Source: Chara braunii
Lineage: Eukaryota; Streptophyta; Charophyceae; Charales; Characeae
NCBI GenBank assembly: GCA_003427395.1
Contig: BFEA01000019.1
Span: forward strand, 1,604,805 to 1,652,908
DNA: 48,104 bases
Direction: 5' to 3'
Below the pieces are notes generated by a model. The model saw only the letters and a list, made by a program, of their open reading frames with translations. It was not told the origin of the DNA and ran no database searches. Position numbers and translations under genes: made by a program. This document shows positions 19,186 to 29,350 of this stretch, in pieces. Numbering within the stretch: the first letter of the stretch is position 1; each line of letters starts with the position of its first letter.

Positions 19186-20201
19186 GGACCTCGTTCCACT
19201 ACTCGCCATCTGCCACGCATGGCGGATACAACTTCGTTCCACTGTGTTGCCAATAGCCACAAAATGGACGCTGTCATAATTTCGGTCTGAAATCGCTTGC
19301 CGATGGGTTGCCAGGCCTTCCATTTCCCTTGCCTGCAACGGCCCTTCATGGAGGGGGCTACTCCTCACCCCTCTGCAAAATGCTTCGTGTGGCGATTGGC
19401 CCTGACACCGCGGCCCTGACAGTCGACCTGCATTGTCCCGTAGTGTTGGTGAGTTTTTGCTCCACCTGGAATGATTTTCTGTCCCGAGTACGGGCCTCGC
19501 CACACCACTCTTGAAAACTCTTTTTCAAGAATTGTTGCATCGCCACACAGCCTCTTGACACTTGGGGCAGTCAAGAGCTGTCAGAGTGGCAGCCTCTTGA
19601 AACCCTTTCAAGAGCAGCTCTGGAACGATGGGAAACCCTAGCCTGCAATGCATGCGTTTCCAAGCGTCCTTGGCCGAACCCTTGACGGACTTTCGATTTT
19701 CAAGAGTTCTCAGGATAACGATGGACTTCCGATTTTCAAGAGTTGTCAGGCCGTTATCCTGACGCCATGTGAAAACAAAGCTGTATGACTGTCATTTTTC
19801 ATCCTGTGTCCAACGGCATCGCCCTTTCAAGAGTGTTGTGTGGCGAGGGGCCGAAAACACTTGAAAACCAATTCTTGAGAACGTCTGACAGCTCTTGACA
19901 TATTTCCCCGTTTCAAGAGTGGTGTGGCGAGGCCCTACATGGTGAAGAGGGTGCGGCCGAACACCGCCACCGTTCCATTAGCCCGCCATCCGCCACAATC
20001 CGGCGTGCAGGCCAGGACAGCAACCACAGCGGGGCGTGCTGGCCAGGACAGCAACCACAGCGCACGTGGAACCAGAACGCACGAGGCGGCGATGTAATGG
20101 AACCAAGGGCAAGGGCCGTTTTCCGCCAGAAAAATGTACTTTTCAACCTCGCCAAGTCTGGCCACTGTTTGCGTCGGATGGAGAGTAGTGGAACGAGGCC
20201 C
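19186..20201. mobile_element. TIR transposon D, nested in E (3-bp TSD TAT)
   Basis: The left end GGACCTCGTTCCACTACTCG and the complement of the right end, GGGCCTCGTTCCACTACTCT, both continue to CCAT. TAT flanks both ends (19183-19185, 20202-20204). It holds element F at 19492-19935. The interior carries a 26-bp tandem duplication (CTGGCCAGGACAGCAACCAC, near 20005-20060). No transposase was seen. Confidence 0.85.
19492..19935. mobile_element. TIR transposon F, nested in D (perfect 25-bp TIR, TSD TAC)
   Basis: GGGCCTCGCCACACCACTCT followed by TGAAA at 19492-19516 is exactly the reverse complement of 19911-19935. TAC lies outside both ends (19489-19491 and 19936-19938). About ten exact copies of CTCTTGA/TCAAGAG, in both orientations, are spread over the 444 bp, including one in each TIR. 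No transposase is present. The perfect TIR suggests this is the youngest insertion of the nest. Confidence 0.92.
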
Positions 20202-20208
20202 TATGCCC

Positions 20209-20546
20209 TCAGAAATGGGAGACACGAAACAAAGGTTGTGAGCACCTACGAAGATGCTCACAAATCGGCCATTCCATTCTCCTCATAGCCTTCTTCTGTC
20301 CCCATATCCTTCACTCTTACTTCCTTCTCTTCCTTAGGTAATGATCCCCTTGTTGCAAGAACATTAATCTGATTTTGATCCCCCCCCCCCTTCCTCTTCA
20401 TTTCCTTCATCTTCCCTCATCTCTCCTTCTCCCATCAAAACGCTCTCCCCTTGTGCAGGTTCCCCTTCCTTTGGAGAAGAAGGAGGTTGGAACAAACTGG
20501 TTACAATATTTATGATTCTCAAGCTTACCTTGGACCATAGAACACC
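20209..20546 (-). other. Possible downstream extension of LINE-3 ORF1
   Basis: Pyrimidine-rich on the plus strand. Read on the minus strand it is Glu/Lys-rich in short open pieces that could extend ORF1, but it has frame breaks and a poly(C) run near 20381-20390. No independent gene was recognised. Confidence 0.35.
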
Positions 20547-22214
20547 CTAAGGCAGCCCCTGTTGTAATACGGTTTTCAAACTGTGACTGCTGGTTAATAA
20601 ATTCACCAACTGAACATAAGAATTATCCCAAAATTCCTCTGTAGCTTCTCCAAAACGCTTCTTTAAATTATGCAACACCCACTCAGCTAACTGTTTTATC
20701 GTTTGATCCTCCGAAATGTCCGGTTGAGGTTGAGAGGATGTGTCTTCCATCTCAAAATCTTCCGCTGAGGAGTCTACATCCATTGGTTCAGGACCAAAGG
20801 CCTTTTGAAGTGGATCGGAGGATAATATTTCCGGTCCGTCCCCTACTACCACAGATACCCCCTCCTTTTCCACCTGCAGATCCCCTGTCTGTTCTCTTAC
20901 TTTGTCTTTCCCGACTGATGATTCATGCTCAGGTTGTATTGACTCAACTTGGGCCTCCTTCATAGGAGAATCCTTATCATTGATGAGGATTACCTCCTTG
21001 TGTGGACTGGTTAGCTGTTTTATTTTTCTTTTTTTTCCTTTCTTTTTTAACTGAACCTGTCCTTCCTCTGATATCTCATCTTCTCTCCCTTTTTCCTCGC
21101 TTTCTGAGTCAGACTCTTCCCCACTAAGGTGCCCTGCATTATCTTCTTTTTCTTTTATCTGCAAATATTCAGCCGGCTGCGGTCCCGGGAGAACTTCCAC
21201 TTTTTTATTGCTGACCGGAACCCACTGCTGATGACTTGTTACACTACTACCCCTCTCCCTCTGCCCAGGAACCCCCTTCCCCCCCATTTGTTTCTCCTGG
21301 GCTTCAGACGTAGAGGCCTGTGTGATATCTGACTGTATCAAATGCGTCGGGTGGATGATCTTTGTTGGCTGTGTGACCGCCGTAGTTGCCTTAACTTCAG
21401 GGGGAGCCCAAGTGTCAGGGGGTTTGGTCTCCCAATCGGGATCTCCCTCCCTTTCCCAAGTCCACCCCTTATTCATTTCCCCCTTCTTAGCGTTCTCCAC
21501 ATACACCCACCCTTCGTGTCCAGAATCAACAGTCCTCCACAAATTGACTTTGAAAGGATCTCTAATTAGCCTATCTGTTGCCCTATTTTTTCTTCCTGAA
21601 TTTTGTGCATAGTTTGGGTCCGTACTTAAGTGCCCGTATGCTTTGCATCTAAAACACCATGGTCTTAGTTTGTGTGCTGTGTGGATACGATATTCCCTTC
21701 CCTCTACCCTATATGGAATGACATCATCCATCTGAAAAGGCACCGTGGTTGGATGATTAAGAGCCAACATTAAATGGTCATCCCTCCTTGTTGCGTATGC
21801 GGGAAGAGGGTCAATAAAGTCCACAATCTCATGATTTGTTCCGAAATCATGAATAAACGCCGCCTGGATTTCTATTGGTATGTGTCTAAATTCTACCCAA
21901 TAGAAATCGTCCATCATCTGATTTCTTTTCTCATCTGGTCCCTGTTTAGGTGGCGTCCATGGATAGATGCGTACCTCTGATCGGTCACATCTCAATTTTC
22001 TCCAAGATTCAATCATGCATTTGCCATTCGTATGCAAACATAAAATAGTATACATAGTTGCAGAAACTGACAGAATAAGAAAATCCTCACTCACTGCCTC
22101 ATAGCTTCCCTTGTAGGCTGTCAGCCTTTTGATTATCCACTTAATCTTGTCATTTGTGGATTTGTAAGCATCGTCATCATGGAAGACCCAGTTGTTTCCA
22201 TGTGTAGAGTACAC
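20547..22214 (-). CDS. LINE-3 ORF1 C-terminal part (DUF4283-like with degenerate zinc knuckle)
   Basis: A 555-residue frame. The first 190 residues resemble the plant LINE ORF1 DUF4283-type domain (SVSATMYTILCLHTNGKCMI, FYWVEFRHIPIEIQAAFIHD). At about 193 comes WCFRCKAYGHLSTDP, a CCHC knuckle pattern (Cys-x2-Cys-x4-His-x4) in which the final Cys is replaced by Pro. The rest is long, acidic, Ser/Glu/Lys-rich and probably disordered, with SDSESEEKGRED. No ORF2 follows on the minus strand, so the element is 3'-truncated, next to the nested transposons. The role in the family is binding LINE RNA. Identification of the domain is by eye. Confidence 0.65.
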   Translation of the reverse strand: MYSTHGNNWVFHDDDAYKSTNDKIKWIIKRLTAYKGSYEAVSEDFLILSVSATMYTILCLHTNGKCMIESWRKLRCDRSEVRIYPWTPPKQGPDEKRNQMMDDFYWVEFRHIPIEIQAAFIHDFGTNHEIVDFIDPLPAYATRRDDHLMLALNHPTTVPFQMDDVIPYRVEGREYRIHTAHKLRPWCFRCKAYGHLSTDPNYAQNSGRKNRATDRLIRDPFKVNLWRTVDSGHEGWVYVENAKKGEMNKGWTWEREGDPDWETKPPDTWAPPEVKATTAVTQPTKIIHPTHLIQSDITQASTSEAQEKQMGGKGVPGQRERGSSVTSHQQWVPVSNKKVEVLPGPQPAEYLQIKEKEDNAGHLSGEESDSESEEKGREDEISEEGQVQLKKKGKKRKIKQLTSPHKEVILINDKDSPMKEAQVESIQPEHESSVGKDKVREQTGDLQVEKEGVSVVVGDGPEILSSDPLQKAFGPEPMDVDSSAEDFEMEDTSSQPQPDISEDQTIKQLAEWVLHNLKKRFGEATEEFWDNSYVQLVNLLTSSHSLKTVLQQGLP

Positions 22215-22255
22215 ATTATCTCTTTCTGCCAGTTTCTGAACTGGGAACGTTTTAA

Positions 22256-23274
22256 TTAAAAAAAAAAATTCCGGCTGTTTCTATCACCCTGCTTTTGGAT
22301 GGAATTAAAAATTTTGATAAGAAATAAGCTTTTGTCGTGGTCAAGTTCCTCATAGGAATTTTCAGTGACTGTGCTTGAGCCCCTTGTCTCAGAATTTCCA
22401 ATTATTTTGAATGGAAAGGCCCCTTGACTCTCTGCAACCACGGCGAAGGAGCTATTGCTGACTGTGAAGTCTGTCTCTCATTGATCGGTTTTGTTCCTGG
22501 TAGGGCCGACCATTCCTCTTGCCTGTCCTCCTTCTCTTCTTTCCCCCCCTTTCCTTCTTCCAACCTTCCTTCTCCCTTTCCACCTTCTTCTCCTCCTTCC
22601 CCCTCCTACCACCTTCCTACCCTTCCATCCTGTTTCCACCTCTTACAAATCCTCCTCTTTCACCTTCCTTTCTTACCTCCTTTCCTCTTCTTAGTTCCCC
22701 CTCCCTTCTTCCTTTGCATCCCTGCAATAACCTCTGGAGTGACCCTGATTGCATAGCCACTCCTCCTTTTTTCCCAAAGGAACTCTGCTTCTGTCATAAA
22801 ACTGTTTTGGCAGTCCATCATCTGAGTGTCCAGGACTTCCTCAGTCCTATTTGAGTGCTTTTCTGCACCTTTCCCATTTTCGGATTCATTCTCTTCCCCT
22901 ATCAACGTTTGTCCCTGATTACTGGTGGTAAATAAAGGATTGAGAATCATCACCCCTCCTTGTGCTTCTTCGTTAATGTGTGGAGAAGGTATGTTGTTGG
23001 GTATAGAAGTGAAAATTGACGGTCCCCTTTCCTTATTTACCACTTCTTTCTGTTTAGTTATTTCAAATTCAATACTCCCAATATCTCCTCCTTCTCTTCT
23101 TTCCTTTGCAGTGAGAACTTCCCCTTCCAATGAAGATGAATTTTTTTTTTTTCCGATATGATTCTTGTCCAATTTCTGACTTGCAGCCAACACTGTTCTC
23201 ACTGGAGTATGAATCTGTCGTGATGCCATCTGCCTCATAGCCCCTCTAATCATCAAGGTTAAATCCATCATCTT
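22256..23274 (-). pseudogene. LINE-3 ORF1 N-terminal part, broken
   Basis: The 23274-22660 frame (starting at MMDLTLMIRGAMRQMASRQ) and the 22441-22256 frame lie upstream of the DUF4283-like frame on the same strand, with the sequence between them pyrimidine-rich on plus (Lys/Glu-rich on minus). They are probably one N-terminal ORF1 region broken by indels. The stop just before the next frame sits in an A-run (22257-22268), a likely slippage site. There is no recognised domain. Confidence 0.45.
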
Positions 23275-23305
23275 ATGACTACGCTGAAGATGTATAATTC
23301 TTGGC

Positions 23306-23340
23306 TTTTTTTTTTTTTTTTTTTTTTTTTTNTTTTTTTT
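23306..23340. other. T-tract with an undetermined base (assembly gap scar)
   Basis: A run of T is interrupted by a single N at 23332, marking a place where homopolymer length or contig joining was unresolved. The protein read across it (poly-Lys with X) should be ignored. Confidence 0.9.
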
Positions 23341-24690
23341 AAACAACCAACTACTGCACAGTTATTTTGAACAATTCCTTAAAGTTCCTTCAATCGCCTT
23401 TCCTTTTTCTCTTCTTTTTCAGCGATTGATCATTAATTATTTACTTTAATCTCCTTCAATTACTTTTTCTTCTTTTCATTTCTTTTTCAGCGATTGATCA
23501 TTAATTATTTATTTTAATTCACCAAGGACTGGCTAGATCCCCTTCAGAGAAAGATCGGTAGAATAATGGGCAGGTTAAAGGGCGGGAGTGAAATGAGGAA
23601 TAAACATCACCGCTGATATTTTTCCCGCCCTTCTTTCCACATCGTTCTTTCTGTAGTATCTCGTTTTCTTTATTTCTCCATAGTTAGGCCGCTCGGCGAA
23701 TCACACTTGGCTGGACAAACTGCCCCTGACTGATCACCTCAGTCGGCTTGATTCCACCGACTTCAATCCCTCCTTCGTAATAACTCTTCCCTCCACCTTC
23801 CTTCCACTTGCTCTTCTCCCTCTTCAATAATATCACCTCCTCCCTCTACCCTCCTTTAACCGGTTCTTCCTCGTCACCACTTGTGATGTCAATCAAAAGA
23901 CAACCCTCCTGCTTCCTGTATCTCCCCTATTGAATCACGCTTCTGAATGCTGCTGACTGAACAGACGATGCCCCTGCCTTAACATACAATAAATCATATT
24001 AGTCTGTTCAACTTCATTAGTTTCACTCTCTCCTCTTTTAGGATCGCTTCCCCCCCTACTCTCTACCTACCCCACTCCCTATTCCACTCTCTCCTTTGTG
24101 TTCTCCCTTCCCCTTCCCTTTACCGATGCTCAAAGTGTGTATCGCCTTAGTGGTGTAAATTTTTACAGTCAATGTAAAAATTATGACAATGACTCACTCT
24201 CTCTCTCCACGTTCTCGCAACATGGACGCTGGTTGTACAACCTCTAACGCTTAATATTTACTGATCTCATCATCAATGCCGCGCTCTCTCTCCACAATCT
24301 CTCATCACAGGCGCTGGCTCAACCTGAAACCCGACGCTTGCATTGATTCCTCCAACTTTCATATATTATCGCTTCACTTGAAGCGTATCCTATACTGACG
24401 CTGGCGCCTCACCCACACATTGATTCTCAAAACTTCTTACTACCTTCAAATCTCCGCCTCAGCATTGCTACCTTACTTCCTTTTCTTCTTCATATAACCC
24501 GCCTTGCGAAATGAAGTATCACTGAAACCGTCTTCATTACTTTACACATACCTTTGTTCCGTGATTACCACATTGGCACTGGTTCTTCCATCCTTACTGG
24601 GGCTGATCATAGCTGACTCATACCTTCTTTTCATACTTGACCGCACCTTTCAGATCTTTCGTTGACCTTGCAGTATTCCCAGCGCTGTTC
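23341..24690. other. Non-coding, pyrimidine-rich; no gene seen
   Basis: Contains a local duplication of CAGCGATTGATCATTAATTA at about 23422 and 23491 (about 70 bp apart, with similar TTTTTCTTCTTTTC context) and C/T-rich sequence. No reading frame with recognisable content and no RNA gene was found. Confidence 0.5.
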
Positions 24691-24704
24691 AGACTTTGTT
24701 TCTA

Positions 24705-25113
24705 TCTCTCATTCGTTCACCATTCCACTCATCATTGGTATATTGGTATAAAGATCCGGCAGACCAAAACGACACCACGCTCCTGCGGCTTAATTTTCAA
24801 TCACACCTCCCCTGGACTAGAAAGAGACTAGATACACAATGCTCCATCTCCCTCTATTCCACTGGCTTCTCCCTCTCCGATATTGGGCAGCGAAGGTATT
24901 ATGATCACCTCTGTCTCTCATTCTTTCACCTTCCACTCATCATTGGTATAAAGATCCGGCAGACCAAAAAGAAACCACGCTCCTGCCTCTTAATTTCCTT
25001 CTAATAACACCACCCCTGGATTAGAAAGAGACTAGATACGCAATGCACCATCTCCCTCTATTCCACTGGCTTCTCCCTCTCCTATAATGGACAACGAAGG
25101 CACTATGATCACC
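24705..25113. repeat. Tandem duplication of 200 bp
   Basis: ATTGGTATAAAGATCCGGCA starts at 24742 and 24942. The two units agree through CACGCTCCTGC, AGAAAGAGACTAGATAC, CCATCTCCCTCTATTCCACT and TATGATCACC, with scattered substitutions and small indels. There is no gene. Confidence 0.88.
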
Positions 25114-25419
25114 AGGAGCCCGTCGTAGCTAATCAAAGTGGGCAATGCTTTTGAATGGAGATACTTCCTATCCACCAAACTGACACGTTGGGCACGTGTC
25201 ATTTGTTCATCCAAGGCAAAAATAACGCGCTTACACTATCTTCCTCCCCACACGTATACACGCAGTCGAAAAAGCATCGACGCGGGCGCTTCGAACAAGA
25301 CAGCGCATGTGCGTCAGAATTAGCGCAGCTCCGTAACCGAGATCGATGTGCTGCATTGGGGAATCCGGAAATCTGTAGCTTTCTAAAAATAGCTCTGATA
25401 ATGAAGTAGATCCAGTAAT

Positions 25420-25562
25420 GGAGATGAGGTTATCGTGTGGAAGGGAGTAGGGGAGTGGGGAGAGAAGTAGGCACGCCTATTACGGCCTGATGCCGGCCCA
25501 AAAGCGACCGTGGAGATGAGGTTATCATGTGGAAGGGAGCAGGGGAGTGGGGAGAGAAGTAG
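25420..25562. repeat. Direct repeat of about 52 bp, 91 bp apart
   Basis: GGAGATGAGGTTATC(G/A)TGTG, then GAAGGGAG(T/C)AGGGGAGTGG and GGAGAGAAGTAGG, occurs at about 25420 and 25511, with two differences. The region from 25113 to 26140 is otherwise without a supportable gene. Confidence 0.88.
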
Positions 25563-26148
25563 GTGGCCAGCTGAAACCGGTAGGGTCATCCGCCGTGCAT
25601 TCGCCATGTGATTTATGATTCTTTTTATATAATGACGAATGAAGTGACTGTCGCGTTCGGTTTTCTCTGTCTATGGAGTGATTCTTTATCTGTGCTCCTC
25701 CTCTCCCCTCTGACTCTGCTCTCATGCACTCTGTCCTGCTGGTCTGCCTTGTTATCTCCCCATTTTCGTTGATGTTGTCATGACTATGCTTGCTAACGTT
25801 GAAGTTGTAATCATCATACAACAACAACTATTACGGCCTGATCTGGACACAAAAATGACCGAGCTGACACTCGTTCCACTAGAGAAGGCTGACCCTCCGC
25901 TGCTGAAGAGAACAGAGAGCCCAGGTACACTGAGCAATACTCACTCACTGACAGTTGTTGCCATTCCTCTGTTTCATTTCTGAAGAAGAATCTGAGAGTT
26001 TCTGGAAGTAGAGAGCTACAGCCTACCGGAGAGGTCAATATATCCTCAATTATCAGATTGTTGTTTCTGTTCTCCAAGAGAGAGGAAAAAATCAATGTAC
26101 CAGATAGGATGGGAATGGCTCAGCAGAAAGGAGAAGACCATTTCTTTT

Positions 26149-26251
26149 CTTTTTTTTTTCTTTTTTTTTATAGTAATCATTTTTTTTAATATCAAAAGTA
26201 CCAGACAGGAGAAAACCCTTGTGATTTGTACAAGCATTCTTGTTGATCCCG

Positions 26252-26322
<71 letters not shown>
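26149..26322. repeat. Cluster of poly(T) tracts
   Basis: Several T-runs (up to about 38 nt near 26285-26322) are separated by short linkers. They probably mark tails of minus-strand retroposons or expanded homopolymers. Poly-Phe and poly-Lys frames here are artefacts. Confidence 0.8.
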
Positions 26323-26529
26323 CCAATTCTGCTGATTCAATGAATGCTGTGAAATGATGATACGAATGATGATGGTGCTAATGATGATGATGATTAATAT
26401 ATGGAAAAAGAACATCCTAGAGCAATTCTTAACCCTCCCTATACTAGGACATTACATCTCACAAACAATGTCATCCTAGCCAATCATCAACCATAGCTGA
26501 CCTGTTCTCGCTACCTGGACTATCCCTGG

Positions 26530-27130
26530 ACCCATAGGTTGTCAAGGCGACCCCCCCCAGGTCGCCACTAAATTGCCTTCCTCCCTCAGCAATTCCCAGA
26601 TCTCTCTACAAGGCCTCACACTCCTGCCATTTGCAGGTGACAGGGCAATGGCCCAGCTCCGACCAGAAGCACCGAACACAGCATCTCTGCAGATATTAGC
26701 CTAGATTTGACCATCTCGAAAATCCTATATCCGAATAAAGAAGAAGAGCAGAAGCCGCCAAAAATTATTAAAAAATCAGCACGCCCCATTTTTTGGATCC
26801 ACTAGCTTCCCCCAGACCAGACTCAACACTCCCAAGACACCTCAACCTACCCAATACCTGCCATCGCTGTCGTGTACTCACTACCAAAGCTATCCTCGGC
26901 TCAAGGGTTGCCTTGGCAGTACCTCCTAGTTCGCCACTGGATTGCCTTCCACCCTCGACCATCGCCAGATCTCTCTACCAGGCCTCATGCTCCTGCTACA
27001 AAACAGGTCACAGGGCAAACACCCCATCACCGGCCAGCGTCGTTCTGGCATCGGCTAACCAAGAGCTCAGAACACTACTTACTCTAGCAGGCACCAGACA
27101 AGATTCAGCTATCCCTGAAATCCTGTTATC
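26530..27130. repeat. Diverged direct repeat, about 365 bp apart
   Basis: Blocks GGTTGYC...GGC...CGCCACT, ATTGCCTTC, CCAGATCTCTCTAC, AGGCCTCA(C/T)(A/G)CTCCTGC and CACAGGGCAA/ACAGGGCAA repeat in order at 26538-26740 and 26905-27125. A 193-residue frame at 26793-27374 crosses the second unit, is Pro/Ser/Thr-rich and has no recognised domain, so I do not call it a gene. Confidence 0.65.
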
Positions 27131-27639
27131 CAGAACAGAAGAAACCAGCTGTCACCTATGGAAGTGTCACACCCAAATAAGAATTTCCTCGCCCTCTCGT
27201 CCTTCCCACCCTGTCCTTTCGCTGCCTCCGCCGACAGAGAGTGTCGAAATTAGAAGACATTCCCCGTCAGCCCCAACTTTGATCAGTCCCATCTTACACC
27301 CTACAACCCAGAGAAATCCAGTTCCCACCAAAAGTATTCCTCTGCTACCCCATACCCTAATCTGCCTCCACTGAGGTTTGATGCTTGCTCACATCAGCCC
27401 CAGCCCCAGAGTAGAGTATCCTCCACCATCTGCTCATACCCCCTTCCGAGCATAACTACCCTCCTAGTGCTGCTCGTGTAGAGCAGAGCTCAACCCCTCC
27501 AAGAATCCCTCGTACAGATTTTGAAAAAAACATTGATACACACAGGAGGAACAAAGAAAAAACATGCGGAATTTAGAGTTCCATTTTTGTTGAAAAGCAG
27601 TTGAAATTACTGAGGAGAACTTATGGAAATACCAGAAGA

Positions 27640-27965
27640 AGATGAGACATGACTTCCTTTGTCCCTAAGCTGCTAGACAACGGAAAAGATTAATTAAACA
27701 TGAATCAATTAATTCGAATTTTTGGTATTAAAAAATACCAATCAAAATGATAAGGATAGTCAAGAATATCGAGATTTTAGTCAGAATGAGACCTGACCTT
27801 GTTTATAGCTAAGTTGATAGAGGACGAGAGAGATTAATTGAAAATAAATTAATGAATTAATTCAAATTTTTAGGTATTTAAAAAATACCATTCAGGCTAT
27901 TTTATTGTGAAATTCAGTATATGATGCTGATAAGAATAGTCAAGAATATTTCGCGATTTTAGTTA
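27640..27965. repeat. Diverged tandem repeat, AT-rich, about 140-180 bp units
   Basis: Both units contain ATGAGAC(A/C)TGAC, AGATTAATT...AATTAATTC, AATTTTT(A)GGTATT, AAAAAATACCA and ATAGTCAAGAATAT in that order. No gene lies in 27400-28190. Confidence 0.75.
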
Positions 27966-28192
27966 GGATATTAATTAACGACGATAAAAGTCAAAAATAG
28001 TTGAGGTGTTAATTAAAAATTATTCTTAGAGCAAAGATTGATAAAATGGAATATGGCACCGAATAGGAACTAGTCGGTCCTTAATAAATTTCCTAATCCT
28101 AATATCTTTACTAGCTAACTCATGATTAAGCCTACTACGCCAGTCCACTAATATAAACTAACTTGAAGTACTACACTCTTCAACCTCTGTAA

Positions 28193-28290
28193 CTTTTTTT
28201 TTTTTTTTTTTTTTTTTTTTGAAAACCAAAGCTCTATTCGGTGGGGAGCGTCACCTGCTGGAAAACGGGTCCAGCATCCCTTACACAGAT
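28193..28290 (-). mobile_element. Tail repeat R, copy 2 (minus) with poly(A)
   Basis: A T-tract (28194-28220) precedes GGTGGGGAGCGTCACCTGCT and GGAAAACGGGTCCAGCATCC, the complement of the R core. Orientation is opposite to the copy at 16313. Confidence 0.65.
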
Positions 28291-28395
28291 AAGAAAAAAT
28301 AGTACATTGAAAAGGAAGGAAATTGGTAAAGGATACAATAGGTTCATAGCCCTGTTAAAAGAAATGTTAACTCTGTGCCTAATGTTGTTCAAAAG

Positions 28396-28550
28396 GGACG
28401 CTGCGCCAGTTTCTCAGCAGGTGTAGCTCCCCACCAATAGATGGAGCGACCCAACTGGGAAACCCTCAATCCTGGCGGTTCTCTCACCACAACCGAGATA
28501 GTGGGTTTTCGAAGGGCTTTTGTTAAAAAAAATAAAAATAAAAAAATTGG
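28396..28550 (+). mobile_element. Tail repeat R, copy 3
   Basis: GGGACGCTGCGCCAGTTTCT then CAGCAGGTGTAGCTCCCCAC and CAATAGATGGAGCGACCC, followed by about 90 bp and an A-rich tail (28525-28548). It is longer downstream than the other copies, which may reveal more of the family's body. Confidence 0.6.
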
Positions 28551-28747
28551 ATGGTGACTAGAAGAAGCCTGCCAGCATTGATTGCTCTGAGGACCAGAGG
28601 ATTGACTGAGCAGGTGTGGGACTGAAAACCTGATGATCCCCTACCCCTCCTCCATTCCTGTACCAGGGCTGGGGTCCAGTGGGAACCACTGGGGGGCAAA
28701 AAAAAAAAAAAAAGAGGATCCGGTCAGGTTGCGGGAAAGGGCCGCAC

Positions 28748-28785
28748 CTGTCTCTTATACACATCTAGATGTGTATAAGAGACAG
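28748..28785. other. Nextera mate-pair junction adapter, second copy
   Basis: The same 38-bp palindrome as at 15810-15847. The sequence to its right, 28786-28879, is an exact copy of LINE-2 15548-15641. The sequence to its left is unrelated. Reading frames crossing it (with peptides such as MCIRDR) are synthetic. Confidence 0.98.
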
Positions 28786-28880
28786 GTATAGAAGATGTGT
28801 TTTCACAATAGAAAAGGTTAAGATTGATGGCAGAGAATTGTCGGAACTAGTACAGCAAATGGTGGAAACAGAGGTAAGAN
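28786..28880 (+). other. Misplaced 94-bp copy of LINE-2 plus gap base N
   Basis: Bases 28786-28879 match 15548-15641 exactly and are bounded by the adapter on the left and an N (28880) with an A-run on the right. This looks like a mate-pair read tail scaffolded into the wrong place, although a second family copy cannot be excluded. Confidence 0.9.
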
Positions 28881-28907
28881 AAAAAAAAAAAAAAAAAAAA
28901 AAAAAAA

Positions 28908-29350
28908 ACTTGTAACATTTGGAACTGAAGACTTTGCGAAGAAGGAACCGGAGAGCCGAGTCCGGCGAGTCGTTTGGCATTACGAGCACACCATAGTAGC
29001 CAAAGACCCAGAGCACGTGCCACCCAGGCCCAGGCGGGGTAGTGAGCAGGCTTCTTGAAATCCTTCTCTCCCTTGATCGGTGCCTCTCTACACCTGGTCC
29101 AGAGGATGGTTCCCACATCCTCTGGGTACGCTTTCTTCCATAACTTTTGCCACCAGAGGCAGAATGCTTGAGCGTATGGGCAATCCCACCAGATATGACA
29201 AACATCTTCGGTCGCTGTGGGGGAGTAGGAGGAGCAGAAGATCGAGATCTGCAATCCTTTCATTACACACCACTTGACTGTGGGAACACAGTGCATCTGT
29301 AATATTAACCACAGTAAACTTGTATGTTCTAAAGTTCTTGCATGTTTCAA
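28908..29350 (-). pseudogene. LINE-5 fragment: zf-RVT C-terminus
   Basis: On the minus strand a frame gives LLWLILQMHCVPTVKWCVMK, then CSSYSPTATEDVCHIWWDCP and YAQAFCLWWQKLWKKAYPED. The His-x4-Cys followed by a Trp-rich segment is the zf-RVT signature also seen in LINE-1 and LINE-2. The fragment runs into a homopolymer and N next to the adapter, so its 3' end is lost, and the RT part upstream is not recognisable. The 5' part continues briefly in another frame (WKAWNLSKFETCKNF) beyond 29350. Confidence 0.7.

Larger units (their letters stand above)
18772..20208. mobile_element. Remnant element E, host of the nested insertion D
   Basis: Removing element D joins GCCGTGTGAGTAT to GCCC followed by TCA, restoring an A/C-family right terminus. 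Just right of element C, 18774-18810 reads ACACGGGGACC ... CCCAAAATCCCAAAAAAAAC, the inverted counterpart of 19178-19145 (ACACGGCGACCCCAAATCCGC, then AAAAAAAG). So E once had both ends, but its first eight or so bases are missing next to C. The left limit is therefore inferred. Confidence 0.5.

Noticed and set aside
26793-27374. 193-residue Pro/Ser-rich ORF
   Set aside because: It crosses a diverged direct repeat whose other unit is not open, and has no recognisable domain or start context.
28558-28764. Small ORF with the peptide MCIRDR and the ORF at 15609-15911 with a THLDVYKRQ peptide
   Set aside because: Both peptides are translations of the Nextera junction adapter.
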